Of a DNA stretch of 41,859 nt, positions 23,955 through 32,233 are shown piece by piece. The translations under genes and the position numbers were made by a program. A model generated the notes under the pieces. That model saw only the letters and a list, made by a program, of their open reading frames with translations. It did no database searches and was not told the origin of the DNA. Position 1 is the stretch's first letter, and each line of letters starts with the position of its first letter. Origin of the DNA: a virus. Where the stretch lies: positions 1 to 41,859 of the IMG/VR virus record IMGVR_UViG_3300025617_001059; one strand, written 5' to 3'.

Positions 23955-25095
23955 ATTTTGCAAATATCCTATCAAACGTTGTTTTGTCTTTGGCCTTCGG
24001 CGCACATATCCCGCACAGGCATGTTCTTTTCGCACAAGTAATAGTAGGCAGTGTGTTGGTTTCCAAACGAGTTTTTGTATAGTCAAGTAGTTCTTGGTAA
24101 TTATCTAAATGTCCTATAGGTTCAACTTTACCATTGAAGCCCATTTGACAGTCTTTGTTTGTAAATATTTCTTTAGTGTTCTGCTTTATGAATACATAAA
24201 AATAATTAACTCCGCAACTCCAACCCTTAAACTTGTTATCAACGTATTTTACTGTAGACGAATAATCTTCATCTTGGTGCAAGGGAATGCCGCCGCAACA
24301 CTGTCTTCCCTTGTTGCTCATGTTAACCATTTTTATAGTGCTTTCGCCTATTAGCTTTACAGTGTCCATAATGTTAGTGTTGCTAGTCTCACAAGAACAA
24401 TCACCGCAAGCAGGTTTTTTATTATTGTTGTTATACATTTCTTTAAGCCATTTAGCTTGTTCTGTTGTATAATAGAATTCAAAAGACGTCCATGGGTGAT
24501 CAATCTGTCTAGGAAGATATGGAATATCGTTATCCTCACACCAATCAATCATTTGCATACAGTTATCCCAATGCTTGGTATGCAATAAAATACTAACTTG
24601 AAACATCTTTCCTCTATTTTTAAGATCCAAAATGTTTCGTCTCATTAGATCCTGTTGCTCTTGTGTACTTTCAGTATGATAGCTAACAGTCCAGTAATCG
24701 ATCTTATCTACAATTTTATCCCAAATACGCTGTTTGACTACAGCGTTAGTTACTGTGTTAAGTCCAAGGGTCCACTGATCTTTATAAGGTTTGTGCTTCT
24801 CTTCAAAGTAGTCTAGTATCTCTACAATATGCGGATGAAACAAACTTTCACCACCGAATATGTTAATACTTGCATGACGTTGTTCTTTGTTGCGTCTCAT
24901 GATATACAAGTTAATGTATTCAACTAAGAAATCAATAGTAGTTTTACATTCGTCTAAGCTAGGGTGCGGCACAGTGTTATCATGTGACCCGCAGTAACTA
25001 CAATCGAGATTACATTTTAAAGTGCTTTCCCACGTGACATAAAATACTGGCCGACGGTTTGGATCTGTAATTACAGGTTCGATGCTATAAGACAT
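23944..25095 (-). CDS. Radical SAM enzyme with cysteine-rich C-terminus
   Basis: 383 residues. C28, C32, C35 in STLKCNLDCSYCGSH; NIFGGESLFHP replaces GGEP. There is an additional cysteine cluster in an insertion (KKPACGDCSCETSN), then RQCCGGIPL, KFKGWSCGVNYF, TNKDCQMGF and finally CAKRTCLCGICAPK. This gives at least ten C-terminal cysteines, enough for two auxiliary clusters. It belongs to the KGWxC group but is the longest member. It overlaps both neighbours by 11 bases. Confidence 0.84.
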   Translation of the reverse strand: MSYSIEPVITDPNRRPVFYVTWESTLKCNLDCSYCGSHDNTVPHPSLDECKTTIDFLVEYINLYIMRRNKEQRHASINIFGGESLFHPHIVEILDYFEEKHKPYKDQWTLGLNTVTNAVVKQRIWDKIVDKIDYWTVSYHTESTQEQQDLMRRNILDLKNRGKMFQVSILLHTKHWDNCMQMIDWCEDNDIPYLPRQIDHPWTSFEFYYTTEQAKWLKEMYNNNNKKPACGDCSCETSNTNIMDTVKLIGESTIKMVNMSNKGRQCCGGIPLHQDEDYSSTVKYVDNKFKGWSCGVNYFYVFIKQNTKEIFTNKDCQMGFNGKVEPIGHLDNYQELLDYTKTRLETNTLPTITCAKRTCLCGICAPKAKDKTTFDRIFAKYVD

Positions 25096-26356
25096 ATTTT
25101 TTAAATTCCGGAGTTACCTGTTCAAAAGGTTTTTGCTTTCGTGACTTGTCTAATCTTCTATTAAATTCGATAGTGTCTTTCCACATGTGGCTTTTATCGT
25201 TTGCTTGGATATAGTTTATAACACCATCAATTTGTGTATTGGTAATATCAACAAGTATAGGATTTTCTTTAACAAACTTAAACTCTGGCATTCTATACTT
25301 TACTTGTTGCAATCTTTCTATTGCAATTGATTTTAATTCACTAGGCAAAGTTTGAATACTCAAAACTTGTGGATAGTTTACCATGTTAGTATAAAACACA
25401 ATACCTAATTCGTCAAGAAAATATTCTACCATTTTATCCAGGATAAGAACATTGCTAACCTGTACTGCGACAGCACCAACTACTCTGCTTATGTTAGGAA
25501 ATTGTTGTATGACTTTGATATTGTCTACGAGTTTATTCCAGTCGCCATTGCCTCGAATGTATTCATAGCTATCGCCTATACCGTCTATGCTTACATTTAC
25601 TGCTACACTTTTAAACTTGGGCCAATAGTCATGTATAGTGCGTCCGCCTTTAATGCCTAGCGTAGTGCCGTTTGTGGCATACTTTAGTTCTATGTTGTCA
25701 CCGTACTCTGCAAGTTTGTCTAGAATCTTGTAATGATATGGATCCATTAGAGGCTCGCCACCTGCAAATTCTACACGTCTAAAGTGCGGCAATAGTTTTT
25801 CAAAACTCGCCCACCAGTTGTCGCTGTTGTCGAACGGACCAATATATTGTCCTGGAGTATCTACAGTTTGTTCAATTAACGGAATTAGGTAATTGTCTTC
25901 TTTTTTGTAAAAATCAGTAACTTGATCCCAATCCTTCCAGCTTGTACTGTCTAGTGGATTGCACATACGACACTTGAGATTACACAAGTTGTTTAGTTTA
26001 ATCTCCATAGTAGGAAGCTCGAAAGGCATGCTGTAGTCTTCTTCTAAAGCGTCTAGTGCATCAGGGTACAAGTTGACCCTAGCTTCGGGTATTACCCCTG
26101 CTGTATGACGCTGTCGTAAGCTCTCTACCCCCTGATCTTCAAGGTTAAAGCATGGCGCACATTCTGCAGGTCTCTCTCCGTTGAGTACTTGCTTACGGAT
26201 ACGTTTCATTGTATCGTTATTCCAAATTTCTTCTAGAGTTTGCTTTTGAATATATCCTACAGGATGACTTCGACAGCATGCTTTTACTGCACCATCTTCT
26301 CTAGTTGCTAAACCAGTAAAAGGGTGCATACAAAATGTACAAGATTTGTTGTTCAT
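25085..26356 (-). CDS. Twitch-domain radical SAM protein
   Basis: 423 residues, with an N-terminal auxiliary module (C6, C9, C27, C28, C66, C69: CTFCMHPF, KACCRSHP, CAPCFNLED) and the landmark LEEIWNNDTMKRIRKQVLNGE. The rSAM site is C125, C129, C132 (NNLCNLKCRMCNPLDSTSW), with FAGGEPLMDP. This is the N-terminal twitch rSAM architecture found widely in marine bacteria and phages. Paralogue of the protein at 19899. First gene of the minus-strand rSAM unit; no convincing promoter is seen in the 39-base divergent gap before it. Confidence 0.86.
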   Translation of the reverse strand: MNNKSCTFCMHPFTGLATREDGAVKACCRSHPVGYIQKQTLEEIWNNDTMKRIRKQVLNGERPAECAPCFNLEDQGVESLRQRHTAGVIPEARVNLYPDALDALEEDYSMPFELPTMEIKLNNLCNLKCRMCNPLDSTSWKDWDQVTDFYKKEDNYLIPLIEQTVDTPGQYIGPFDNSDNWWASFEKLLPHFRRVEFAGGEPLMDPYHYKILDKLAEYGDNIELKYATNGTTLGIKGGRTIHDYWPKFKSVAVNVSIDGIGDSYEYIRGNGDWNKLVDNIKVIQQFPNISRVVGAVAVQVSNVLILDKMVEYFLDELGIVFYTNMVNYPQVLSIQTLPSELKSIAIERLQQVKYRMPEFKFVKENPILVDITNTQIDGVINYIQANDKSHMWKDTIEFNRRLDKSRKQKPFEQVTPEFKKYVL

Positions 26357-26382
26357 ATTGTACTTATGTAATTAACTGCGCA

Positions 26383-26390
26383 CATAAATA
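26383..26390 (+). promoter_or_regulatory. T4-type late promoter box, leaderless arrangement
   Basis: CATAAATA followed by five T and then ATG at 26396. The geometry is identical to the boxes before the genes at 5887 and 32234, and no ribosome-binding site can fit. It would drive the AspH-like, kinase-like and 2OG genes up to 28266. Confidence 0.65.
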
Positions 26391-26395
26391 TTTTT

Positions 26396-27070
26396 ATGTT
26401 AACATCAACAGCACATTCTGTTACTAGAGATATAGTAGAGCAAGCAATTCTTGAACTACCCAATATCAATTTTAAACACACATTAAACAGTCCCAGCGGA
26501 GATTTCTTCTATGACGGTTGGGATATCAAACCCGAATATAAAGACACTGTTTGGGATACATTACTAAACAGTTTACCTTTTGAAAAGGGTGAAGCTAGAA
26601 TAATTAAATTAAGCCCGGGTACTTGTTATCAAAGTCACAGTGACATTGACGATAGATACCACCTGACAATATCTAGTGATAGGAGTTATCTAGTAGATAT
26701 CCTTGAAAATAAATTGTATCCTACAGATAGCGATGCAAACTGGCATTGTTTAGATGCTGGGAAGTTACACAGTGCAGTTAATTTTGGTGTTAGTGATAGA
26801 TATCAATTAGTAGTAAGACACTTGTTAACTCGAAATGTTTTAAAAGATCCAGTGGACATTACATTGTCTACAAGCCTTACCGACCCTAACAGAGCTAGGC
26901 ATATTTTTGATAATGCTATTAGTCCTTGGCTGAATTATGCAAATAAAACAAAACATATTAACAATTTTAAAATGCATTTGCCTACAGTGTCGTTGACTAT
27001 TGAAAGGCAAGAGATGGGATCCTTAGAACAAATATTACCAGACGAATTTTTTATATCTACAAATGACTAA
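26396..27070 (+). CDS. Aspartyl/asparaginyl hydroxylase-like 2OG oxygenase
   Basis: 224 residues. ARIIKLSPGTCYQSHSDIDDRYHLTI supplies the iron ligands H81 and D83 and an Arg four residues on. LDAGKLHSAVNFGVSDRYQLVVRHL supplies the distal H125 and the 2OG-binding R135. The H-x-D...HxxxN...R pattern is that of the AspH/cupin-like 2OG family. A C-terminal extension of about 75 residues is unassigned. It probably hydroxylates an amino-acid side chain or related molecule. Its ATG is five bases from a late promoter box. Confidence 0.75.
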   Translation: MLTSTAHSVTRDIVEQAILELPNINFKHTLNSPSGDFFYDGWDIKPEYKDTVWDTLLNSLPFEKGEARIIKLSPGTCYQSHSDIDDRYHLTISSDRSYLVDILENKLYPTDSDANWHCLDAGKLHSAVNFGVSDRYQLVVRHLLTRNVLKDPVDITLSTSLTDPNRARHIFDNAISPWLNYANKTKHINNFKMHLPTVSLTIERQEMGSLEQILPDEFFISTND

Positions 27071-27740
27071 TTTTTTATACAAACTTTTTGACGACAAGTT
27101 ACGTCCTACAAATTTGTTATATACTCCGACTCTAAATGATGACGGCAGTGTTTTGTGCATGCAATTTATTAACAATCCTGAATATCAAATGCACAACTAT
27201 AGGAATATTCCAGAAGAGCTATTAAGTTTTTTTTATCATAGAGAACTAGATAACTTGAAAAGATTCCAAGGTGAAAATTGGGCACCTATTCTATATGATG
27301 AAGACCCTACACAACGAAAAATTTATATCGAATTTAATTGCGAAACACTCAATCAAGTACTGTTTGGAAAAGATAGAAATATAAACGAAGAAGTGTTTGG
27401 GTGGAAGGAACAAATATACGTTATTCTAAATGATATGTATAGTAAAGGGTATCTGAAGACAGCCTTGTATCCTCATTGTTTTTTTGTAGGTGCGGACGGT
27501 TTATTAAAAACAATAGATTTTTATAGTTGCTTTCACAAGTCCGAATCAAGTGTTCCAATTGATTTGTATAAGAGCATGATAGGAGAAATGAGTGTAACAC
27601 GATTTGAAGAATGCACCATTGACAATCAGCTTGACTTACAATTGTTTTGGAAGTATACTCTAACTAAACAATTAGACAACTCATGGCCTGACAATCCTTT
27701 TCCGGAGTTCTACGAAAGGTTAGAAAATGGAACACGCTAA
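27063..27740 (+). CDS. Kinase-fold-like protein (degenerate)
   Basis: 225 residues, homologous in layout to the 227-residue protein at 32234. YHRELDNLKRF resembles the alpha-C helix with its Glu (E61). Residues 86-92 (KIYIEFN) resemble a hinge. KTALYPHCFFVGADGLLKTIDFYSCF resembles the catalytic loop and DFG segment of protein or lipopolysaccharide kinases, with D152 kept in IDF but the HRD aspartate absent. No glycine-rich loop is evident. It may be a pseudokinase or a minimal sugar/peptide kinase. It overlaps 2OG genes on both sides. Confidence 0.5.
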   Translation: MTNFLYKLFDDKLRPTNLLYTPTLNDDGSVLCMQFINNPEYQMHNYRNIPEELLSFFYHRELDNLKRFQGENWAPILYDEDPTQRKIYIEFNCETLNQVLFGKDRNINEEVFGWKEQIYVILNDMYSKGYLKTALYPHCFFVGADGLLKTIDFYSCFHKSESSVPIDLYKSMIGEMSVTRFEECTIDNQLDLQLFWKYTLTKQLDNSWPDNPFPEFYERLENGTR

Positions 27741-28266
27741 ATTCTGTGGTATTATAGATCATAACTGGGAAAACTTAGTTTCTCATTTAAGCACAACTGA
27801 TGGATCTGAAGTTACACCAGATCCTGACAGATGGAACGAACGAAATCCCGAGTATAAAAAAATATACAATCTATGGGAGAAATCTAAATTTAATATGCAA
27901 AGTATTAAATGGATCAACTACTATCCCGACGTACAATTTCCTAACACTATCAACACTTTGATTAGTTCCTTTACAGGAAAGCAATGTCATCGTAGTTGGG
28001 TCAGTCGAGTTGATCCGGGATATTGTGCGGCCTGGCATTGGGACGTTGATGACAACGAAAGCAAATATCTAGAAAAAGGTAAGATACATCGTTATAGTAT
28101 TTTTATTAGCAAACCATCGCCTGGACAATCGTTTAATGTTGAGGATCAATATTTGGTAAATCAAGAGCAAGGTTCTGTATGGGAGTGGAATAATCACAAT
28201 GCCTGGCATGCAGGTATGAACGCAAGCCTATCACCTAAATATATGCTACACTTTTTAGGCTATTAA
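27727..28266 (+). CDS. 2OG-Fe(II) oxygenase-like protein
   Basis: 179 residues. CAAWHWDVDDNE gives H104 and D106, and WNNHNAWHAGMNASLSPKYML gives the distal H161 with a basic residue ten positions on (K171). A central IHRYSIFISKPSPGQSFNVED fits the beta-helix strands. Distantly similar in plan to the two minus-strand proteins that follow. Its TAA lies in the palindrome TTAA, which also provides the stop for the converging gene. Confidence 0.7.
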   Translation: MEHAKFCGIIDHNWENLVSHLSTTDGSEVTPDPDRWNERNPEYKKIYNLWEKSKFNMQSIKWINYYPDVQFPNTINTLISSFTGKQCHRSWVSRVDPGYCAAWHWDVDDNESKYLEKGKIHRYSIFISKPSPGQSFNVEDQYLVNQEQGSVWEWNNHNAWHAGMNASLSPKYMLHFLGY

Positions 28267-28784
28267 TCGTGCATTGTAATTTGCATAGTATATCGAGTAT
28301 CGTATCCAATATTAACAACTCCGTGCAGTGTCATCGGATCACTCCACTCGTATAAATCGCCTGCTTTATAGTTTGTTAAAATTTTATCATCGTAATGAAA
28401 TATATGTCCTGGTTGCCAGTCTTCTAAGAACATAGTATATCTTACAGGGTTCTCTACTTCAACAAGGTGAGGATCGATATGCATAGTTTGCATTTGTCCT
28501 GGTAGTAGTTTTACGAACCACCAAAACTGATGTTTACGTATTTCAGGTAACAATGGCAATTCAAATAAAAATCCATCCATGTCCGGACTCTTATTTTGAA
28601 ACTGTTGAAAATCATGTTTATTATTACTATACCCTGATCTAGCACGTTCTTTGAATTCCTCTAACAACGGATGCCCACTCCACCGATCAGGCTGCCAAAC
28701 CGGAACAGTGTCTCCTGATTTGTCTTTTAAATGCGACATTAATTTTTCAGTGATCCAATCACTATAGTTGTCAATGTATTTCAT
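28263..28784 (-). CDS. 2OG-Fe(II) oxygenase-like protein
   Basis: 173 residues. LLPGQMQTMHIDPHLVE gives H102 and D104; AGDLYEWSDPMTLHGVVNIGYDTRYTMQI gives H154 and R164, a complete facial triad plus 2OG-binding Arg. It is a tandem paralogue of the gene at 28781: both begin MKYI-NY--WI and share the GHxF...YK-GDL-E pattern. The small size is near the minimum for a beta-helix oxygenase. Translation is coupled by an ATGA overlap. Confidence 0.75.
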   Translation of the reverse strand: MKYIDNYSDWITEKLMSHLKDKSGDTVPVWQPDRWSGHPLLEEFKERARSGYSNNKHDFQQFQNKSPDMDGFLFELPLLPEIRKHQFWWFVKLLPGQMQTMHIDPHLVEVENPVRYTMFLEDWQPGHIFHYDDKILTNYKAGDLYEWSDPMTLHGVVNIGYDTRYTMQITMHD

Positions 28785-29278
28785 GGCAAGTCAAACGTGC
28801 TAAAGTTTAGTATCAATCTCGGAGTCCATCCTATGTTACATGAACCGTGGATTGCATCGGATTCGTTATATTCAAACAAATCACCCTTTTTATAATCAGT
28901 CGACAGTTCGTTTTCATTTATAAAAACATGTCCCGGTTCGTAGTCTTGAAGAGGCATCCAATATCTTTTACTATTAGATTCGTGAACTGCATGTGGATCT
29001 TTGTGCATAGGCATAAACTGTCCCGGAAGCATTTTTATAAACCACCAAATAAAATTACCGTTTACTTCTATAGGTGATTCTATATCATATGGAAACGTAT
29101 GCGGTTCGTATATGTACCAGTAAGTTTTAGATAAGTCGTATCCTGCTTGAGATGCTTGATTGAACTCTTCGCTATCTGGATTACTACCTCCCGACGGTCT
29201 CGGTGTTCCATCATTGACTAGCATCCACTCTATCCAATCGTCATTAATCCAACTTGCATAATTTCCAATGTACTTCAT
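28781..29278 (-). CDS. 2OG-Fe(II) oxygenase-like protein
   Basis: 165 residues. MLPGQFMPMHKDPHAVHE gives H92 and D94, and KKGDLFEYNESDAIHGSCNIGWTPRLIL gives H144 and R154. It was produced by tandem duplication with the following gene and is diverged throughout, especially residues 15-75, which probably set substrate specificity. The ATG overlaps the stop of the gene before it (TAATG). Confidence 0.75.
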   Translation of the reverse strand: MKYIGNYASWINDDWIEWMLVNDGTPRPSGGSNPDSEEFNQASQAGYDLSKTYWYIYEPHTFPYDIESPIEVNGNFIWWFIKMLPGQFMPMHKDPHAVHESNSKRYWMPLQDYEPGHVFINENELSTDYKKGDLFEYNESDAIHGSCNIGWTPRLILNFSTFDLP

Positions 29279-30090
29279 TAATAGAAATCCAACTGATCGA
29301 TACCTAATGTTTTTCTAAACTCGGAAGTAAATTTACAATCAATACGTAGTCCGTATTCCTGCTCCTTAGATCCTTCGCCTCCGTGCCAGTCTTCATCATT
29401 CCAAAAAGCCGCATTGGAATTTATGTAATGTTTATTCTGGGATTCTGGATCCCATACATAGAAGCCTCGCTTTGTGCGATAGCGTATATGTATAAATTCA
29501 TTATTGTGATTGCTATATCCTTGATCATCACCATTCTTTCCATCTAAATCTCTATGTTCAAAAGCGTGTCCATTATGGTCACAGTGGAAGAAGATAACAC
29601 GCCCAATACGATCAATAATATTATCTTCTACAAGTTTTTCTACCCAACGAACAACGCCCGGAAAATATTGTTGTTCTTCTGTTGGCTTACGTTCTGCATT
29701 GCGTTCGTCCCATGAACCTTCCTCCCAAAGGAAGTAATAGTTATAAGGATCGTTTGCACCGAGTACACTCTTTAAATAACGTGTAAACAAGTTACGCTGT
29801 TTATAGTCTTTGAAGTCTGTAGGAAAAATTTCATTTCCTTGTACTTTAATCGGATCGTCATCGGGCAGTGCCTGGTATTCTGCAAATGCTTTGTAAATAG
29901 GCTTCCAATTTAAAATGTAACTCATATCTTCAAACTTAAAACCAGGAGACATCCAAGTTCCTTCTTTTGCGTAATCTCGTGCTAGTGCAAACCCTTTACA
30001 AATTTCAGGGTGTAAGTTTCTAAATCCTTCTACGTCTAAGTAAGGGTCCAGGTTAATATACGGCTTGCCGCCAATACCTTTAATTGCCAT
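29278..30090 (-). CDS. 2OG-Fe(II) oxygenase, larger type
   Basis: 270 residues from ATG at 30090; a longer frame would need a TTG start. VIFFHCDHNGHAFEHRDLDGKNG gives H179 and D181, and NDEDWHGGEGSKEQEYGLRIDCKF gives H236 and R249. The N-terminal 110 residues are helical and not recognisable. RTKRGFYVWDPESQNKHYINSN fits the central strands. It directly follows two rSAM genes with a short overlap, so rSAM and 2OG enzymes are co-translated here. Confidence 0.72.
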   Translation of the reverse strand: MAIKGIGGKPYINLDPYLDVEGFRNLHPEICKGFALARDYAKEGTWMSPGFKFEDMSYILNWKPIYKAFAEYQALPDDDPIKVQGNEIFPTDFKDYKQRNLFTRYLKSVLGANDPYNYYFLWEEGSWDERNAERKPTEEQQYFPGVVRWVEKLVEDNIIDRIGRVIFFHCDHNGHAFEHRDLDGKNGDDQGYSNHNNEFIHIRYRTKRGFYVWDPESQNKHYINSNAAFWNDEDWHGGEGSKEQEYGLRIDCKFTSEFRKTLGIDQLDFY

Positions 30091-31135
30091 AGTTATCAAT
30101 CCATTCCTGCGGTATAGTATCGTGTAAGGGCAATCCTTTGTTGATTGCTCCGTCTCTTAAAATTACTTGATGTACCAAAGGCGAAGGCGGCTGTCCTGGA
30201 AGTATATCTGCAATTGCTTCTGTTTGCACTTCTTTTAAATCTAAAGTCTTTGCGTCCGGCCATTGGATAATTTTTACAAGTAAGTCGTTAATCAATAAGC
30301 TATAATGAGCTCGATTACTAAGTGTGTATTCTTCCACTACATGCCAATTATTTTCTTTGCAAATTTTCATAGTCTGTTTAACTAAGTCGCTAAGAAATAT
30401 CTTTTCTCCTCCGGGGTGTCTCCCGATGTCAGCGCCGCATCGTACACGAAACTGTTGACACACGTTATTGCCAAACTCTTGTATTTCGTGTAAGCAGTAT
30501 TCTAATTGTGTCATGTCTTCTAAAGTGTAACTTACATTCTTGATAGGAATCTCGAGTCTTTTTAAATTACTAATTCCGTTCATTTGCTTGTTGCGTACTA
30601 CTATGCCTTGATAGTCCGGATGATTCAACCCGAATGTCCATGCAACGTTTTTTAAACCTTTAAATTTTTTTGCGTACTCAAAGTTTGCAAGGTGAACGCC
30701 GTTTGTTAGTATCATAATACTTCTTTGCTTACCTGGCATATTTTGAATTGCAGTAATTACCTCATTTAAATCACTTCGCATAGTTGGCTCTGCACCTACT
30801 AATGCTACAGGCTTGCCATCATCGGGCCACTTACTAATTAGATTTAAAATTTCATCAATAGTAGGATCTGTGCTAGATAAATTTGGTTGCTGATAGCAAT
30901 GAGGACAATTGAGATTGCATCTGTTTGTAACTTCGATAAAATAACTACCTAATGCATGTTTAGGATATTTGTAATTTAAATAAAAGTCAGCATCAGATTC
31001 TACACAATGTGTAGCTTCTCCGTGTACCGGACATTGCTTGTCGATCCATATTTGATCGTCTTGTTCGTAGACACTTGCGTCTACGTGCCTATAACAATGC
31101 TCGCAAACTGATAATGTCTTGTGTATTAGATTCAT
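30080..31135 (-). CDS. Radical SAM enzyme with N-terminal CxxC...CxxH knuckle (Tes/MJ0619-like)
   Basis: 351 residues. An N-terminal metal knuckle, C11 and C14 in VCEHCYRHV with C35 and H38 in KQCPVHGE, precedes the rSAM site C73, C77, C80 (VTNRCNLNCPHCYQQP). GAEP in VALVGAEPTMRSD replaces GGEP, and TNGVHL follows. This architecture is that of the archaeal tetraether lipid synthase and the MJ0619 pterin-methylating group, although those proteins are longer. A carbon-carbon bond-forming or methylating radical reaction is therefore a reasonable guess. Tandem paralogue of the next gene. Confidence 0.8.
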   Translation of the reverse strand: MNLIHKTLSVCEHCYRHVDASVYEQDDQIWIDKQCPVHGEATHCVESDADFYLNYKYPKHALGSYFIEVTNRCNLNCPHCYQQPNLSSTDPTIDEILNLISKWPDDGKPVALVGAEPTMRSDLNEVITAIQNMPGKQRSIMILTNGVHLANFEYAKKFKGLKNVAWTFGLNHPDYQGIVVRNKQMNGISNLKRLEIPIKNVSYTLEDMTQLEYCLHEIQEFGNNVCQQFRVRCGADIGRHPGGEKIFLSDLVKQTMKICKENNWHVVEEYTLSNRAHYSLLINDLLVKIIQWPDAKTLDLKEVQTEAIADILPGQPPSPLVHQVILRDGAINKGLPLHDTIPQEWIDNYGN

Positions 31136-32183
31136 GTTTTGTGTATTCCAGTGGTATAGTATCGTATAGTTGCTGTCTATTGTTAATAAACCTATCTCGT
31201 AAAATTACTTGATGTAACAACGGACTCATTGGTTTGTGGGGTACTAGACTAGCCCATGACTCGCTTTGTGTTTCTTCCAAATTAATAGTTTGAACATCGC
31301 ACCATTTAATCAACCTTACAGTAATTCCGTCAATATCGACAGCGTAGTGTGTTCGATTGCTAAGGTCTTCTCGTTCAGTGATCTTCCAATTCTTTCGTTC
31401 ACACAATGCATAGGTTTCTTTTACTAAATCGCTCAAATACATTTCTTGATGTTCGTCTTCAGGAGTTCTTCCAATGTCAACACCTAATTGTATTCTAGTA
31501 TTATCGCAAATCCCTCGATTTTTAAATTCGTGCATTTCTTCTAGTGCATATTCTAACTGTTCAATCTCACCCAGTGTATATGTAAAGTTTTTAATTTTTA
31601 ATCCTAACTTTACACAGTTTTCAATACCTTTATTTTGTTGCTCTCTAATAGTTCTACTGTTATAGTCTGGATGGTTAAGTCCGAACGTCCATTTTAAATT
31701 CTCAATACCTTGAAACATTTTTGCATATTCATACTTGGATAAATTAACACCATTAGTAACAATCATTATGTCACGGGTTTTTGTAGGTAATGCATTTATA
31801 GTTTCTACTAGTTCAAACAAGTCTTTTCTAGTAGTTGGTTCTGCTCCGACTAAACTAACAGGAAGCCCGTCGTCGCCCCAACCGATAACTTGATTGATTA
31901 AACTGTCAATGCTAGGATCTTTACTTTGATTGTCTGGCATTTGATAACAGTGAGGGCAAGCAAGATTACATCTATTAGTAATATCTAACCAATAGCTACT
32001 AGGCTTTCTTTTGTTATAGTTTTGTAATTGATAAAAATCTCCATCGCCGTCAAGGATTGCTTCTTGTACACCATGTATTTGGCATACTTTTTTAAGTATT
32101 GCTTTTCCGTCTTTTATTATAACTTCGGCAGGTACGTGTCTGTAACAGTCCTTGCACATGCCTACGGTATGTTGAATTAACAT
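31089..32183 (-). CDS. Radical SAM enzyme with N-terminal CxxC...CxxH knuckle (Tes/MJ0619-like)
   Basis: 364 residues. C10, C13, C34, H37 form the N-terminal knuckle, and C72, C76, C79 (CNLACPHCYQMP) bind the SAM cluster. SLVGAEPTTRKD and IVTNGVNLSKYEYAKMF are shared almost word for word with the following paralogue. Conserved C-terminal segments (LVKETYALCERKNWKI, SPLLHQVILRDRFINN) show the two proteins are homologous end to end. The 3' end overlaps the paralogue's start by 47 bases, covering that protein's first two cysteines. Confidence 0.82.
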   Translation of the reverse strand: MLIQHTVGMCKDCYRHVPAEVIIKDGKAILKKVCQIHGVQEAILDGDGDFYQLQNYNKRKPSSYWLDITNRCNLACPHCYQMPDNQSKDPSIDSLINQVIGWGDDGLPVSLVGAEPTTRKDLFELVETINALPTKTRDIMIVTNGVNLSKYEYAKMFQGIENLKWTFGLNHPDYNSRTIREQQNKGIENCVKLGLKIKNFTYTLGEIEQLEYALEEMHEFKNRGICDNTRIQLGVDIGRTPEDEHQEMYLSDLVKETYALCERKNWKITEREDLSNRTHYAVDIDGITVRLIKWCDVQTINLEETQSESWASLVPHKPMSPLLHQVILRDRFINNRQQLYDTIPLEYTKHESNTQDIISLRALL

Positions 32184-32220
32184 TTAGAATCCATGAATTT
32201 GTATTTGCAAAATATTTAGC

Positions 32221-32228
32221 CATAAATA
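32221..32228 (+). promoter_or_regulatory. T4-type late promoter box, leaderless arrangement
   Basis: CATAAATA, then CTGGC, then ATG at 32234. Same box and same 5-base spacing as at 26383 and 5893. It would drive the plus-strand block to 36184. Confidence 0.65.
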
Positions 32229-32233
32229 CTGGC

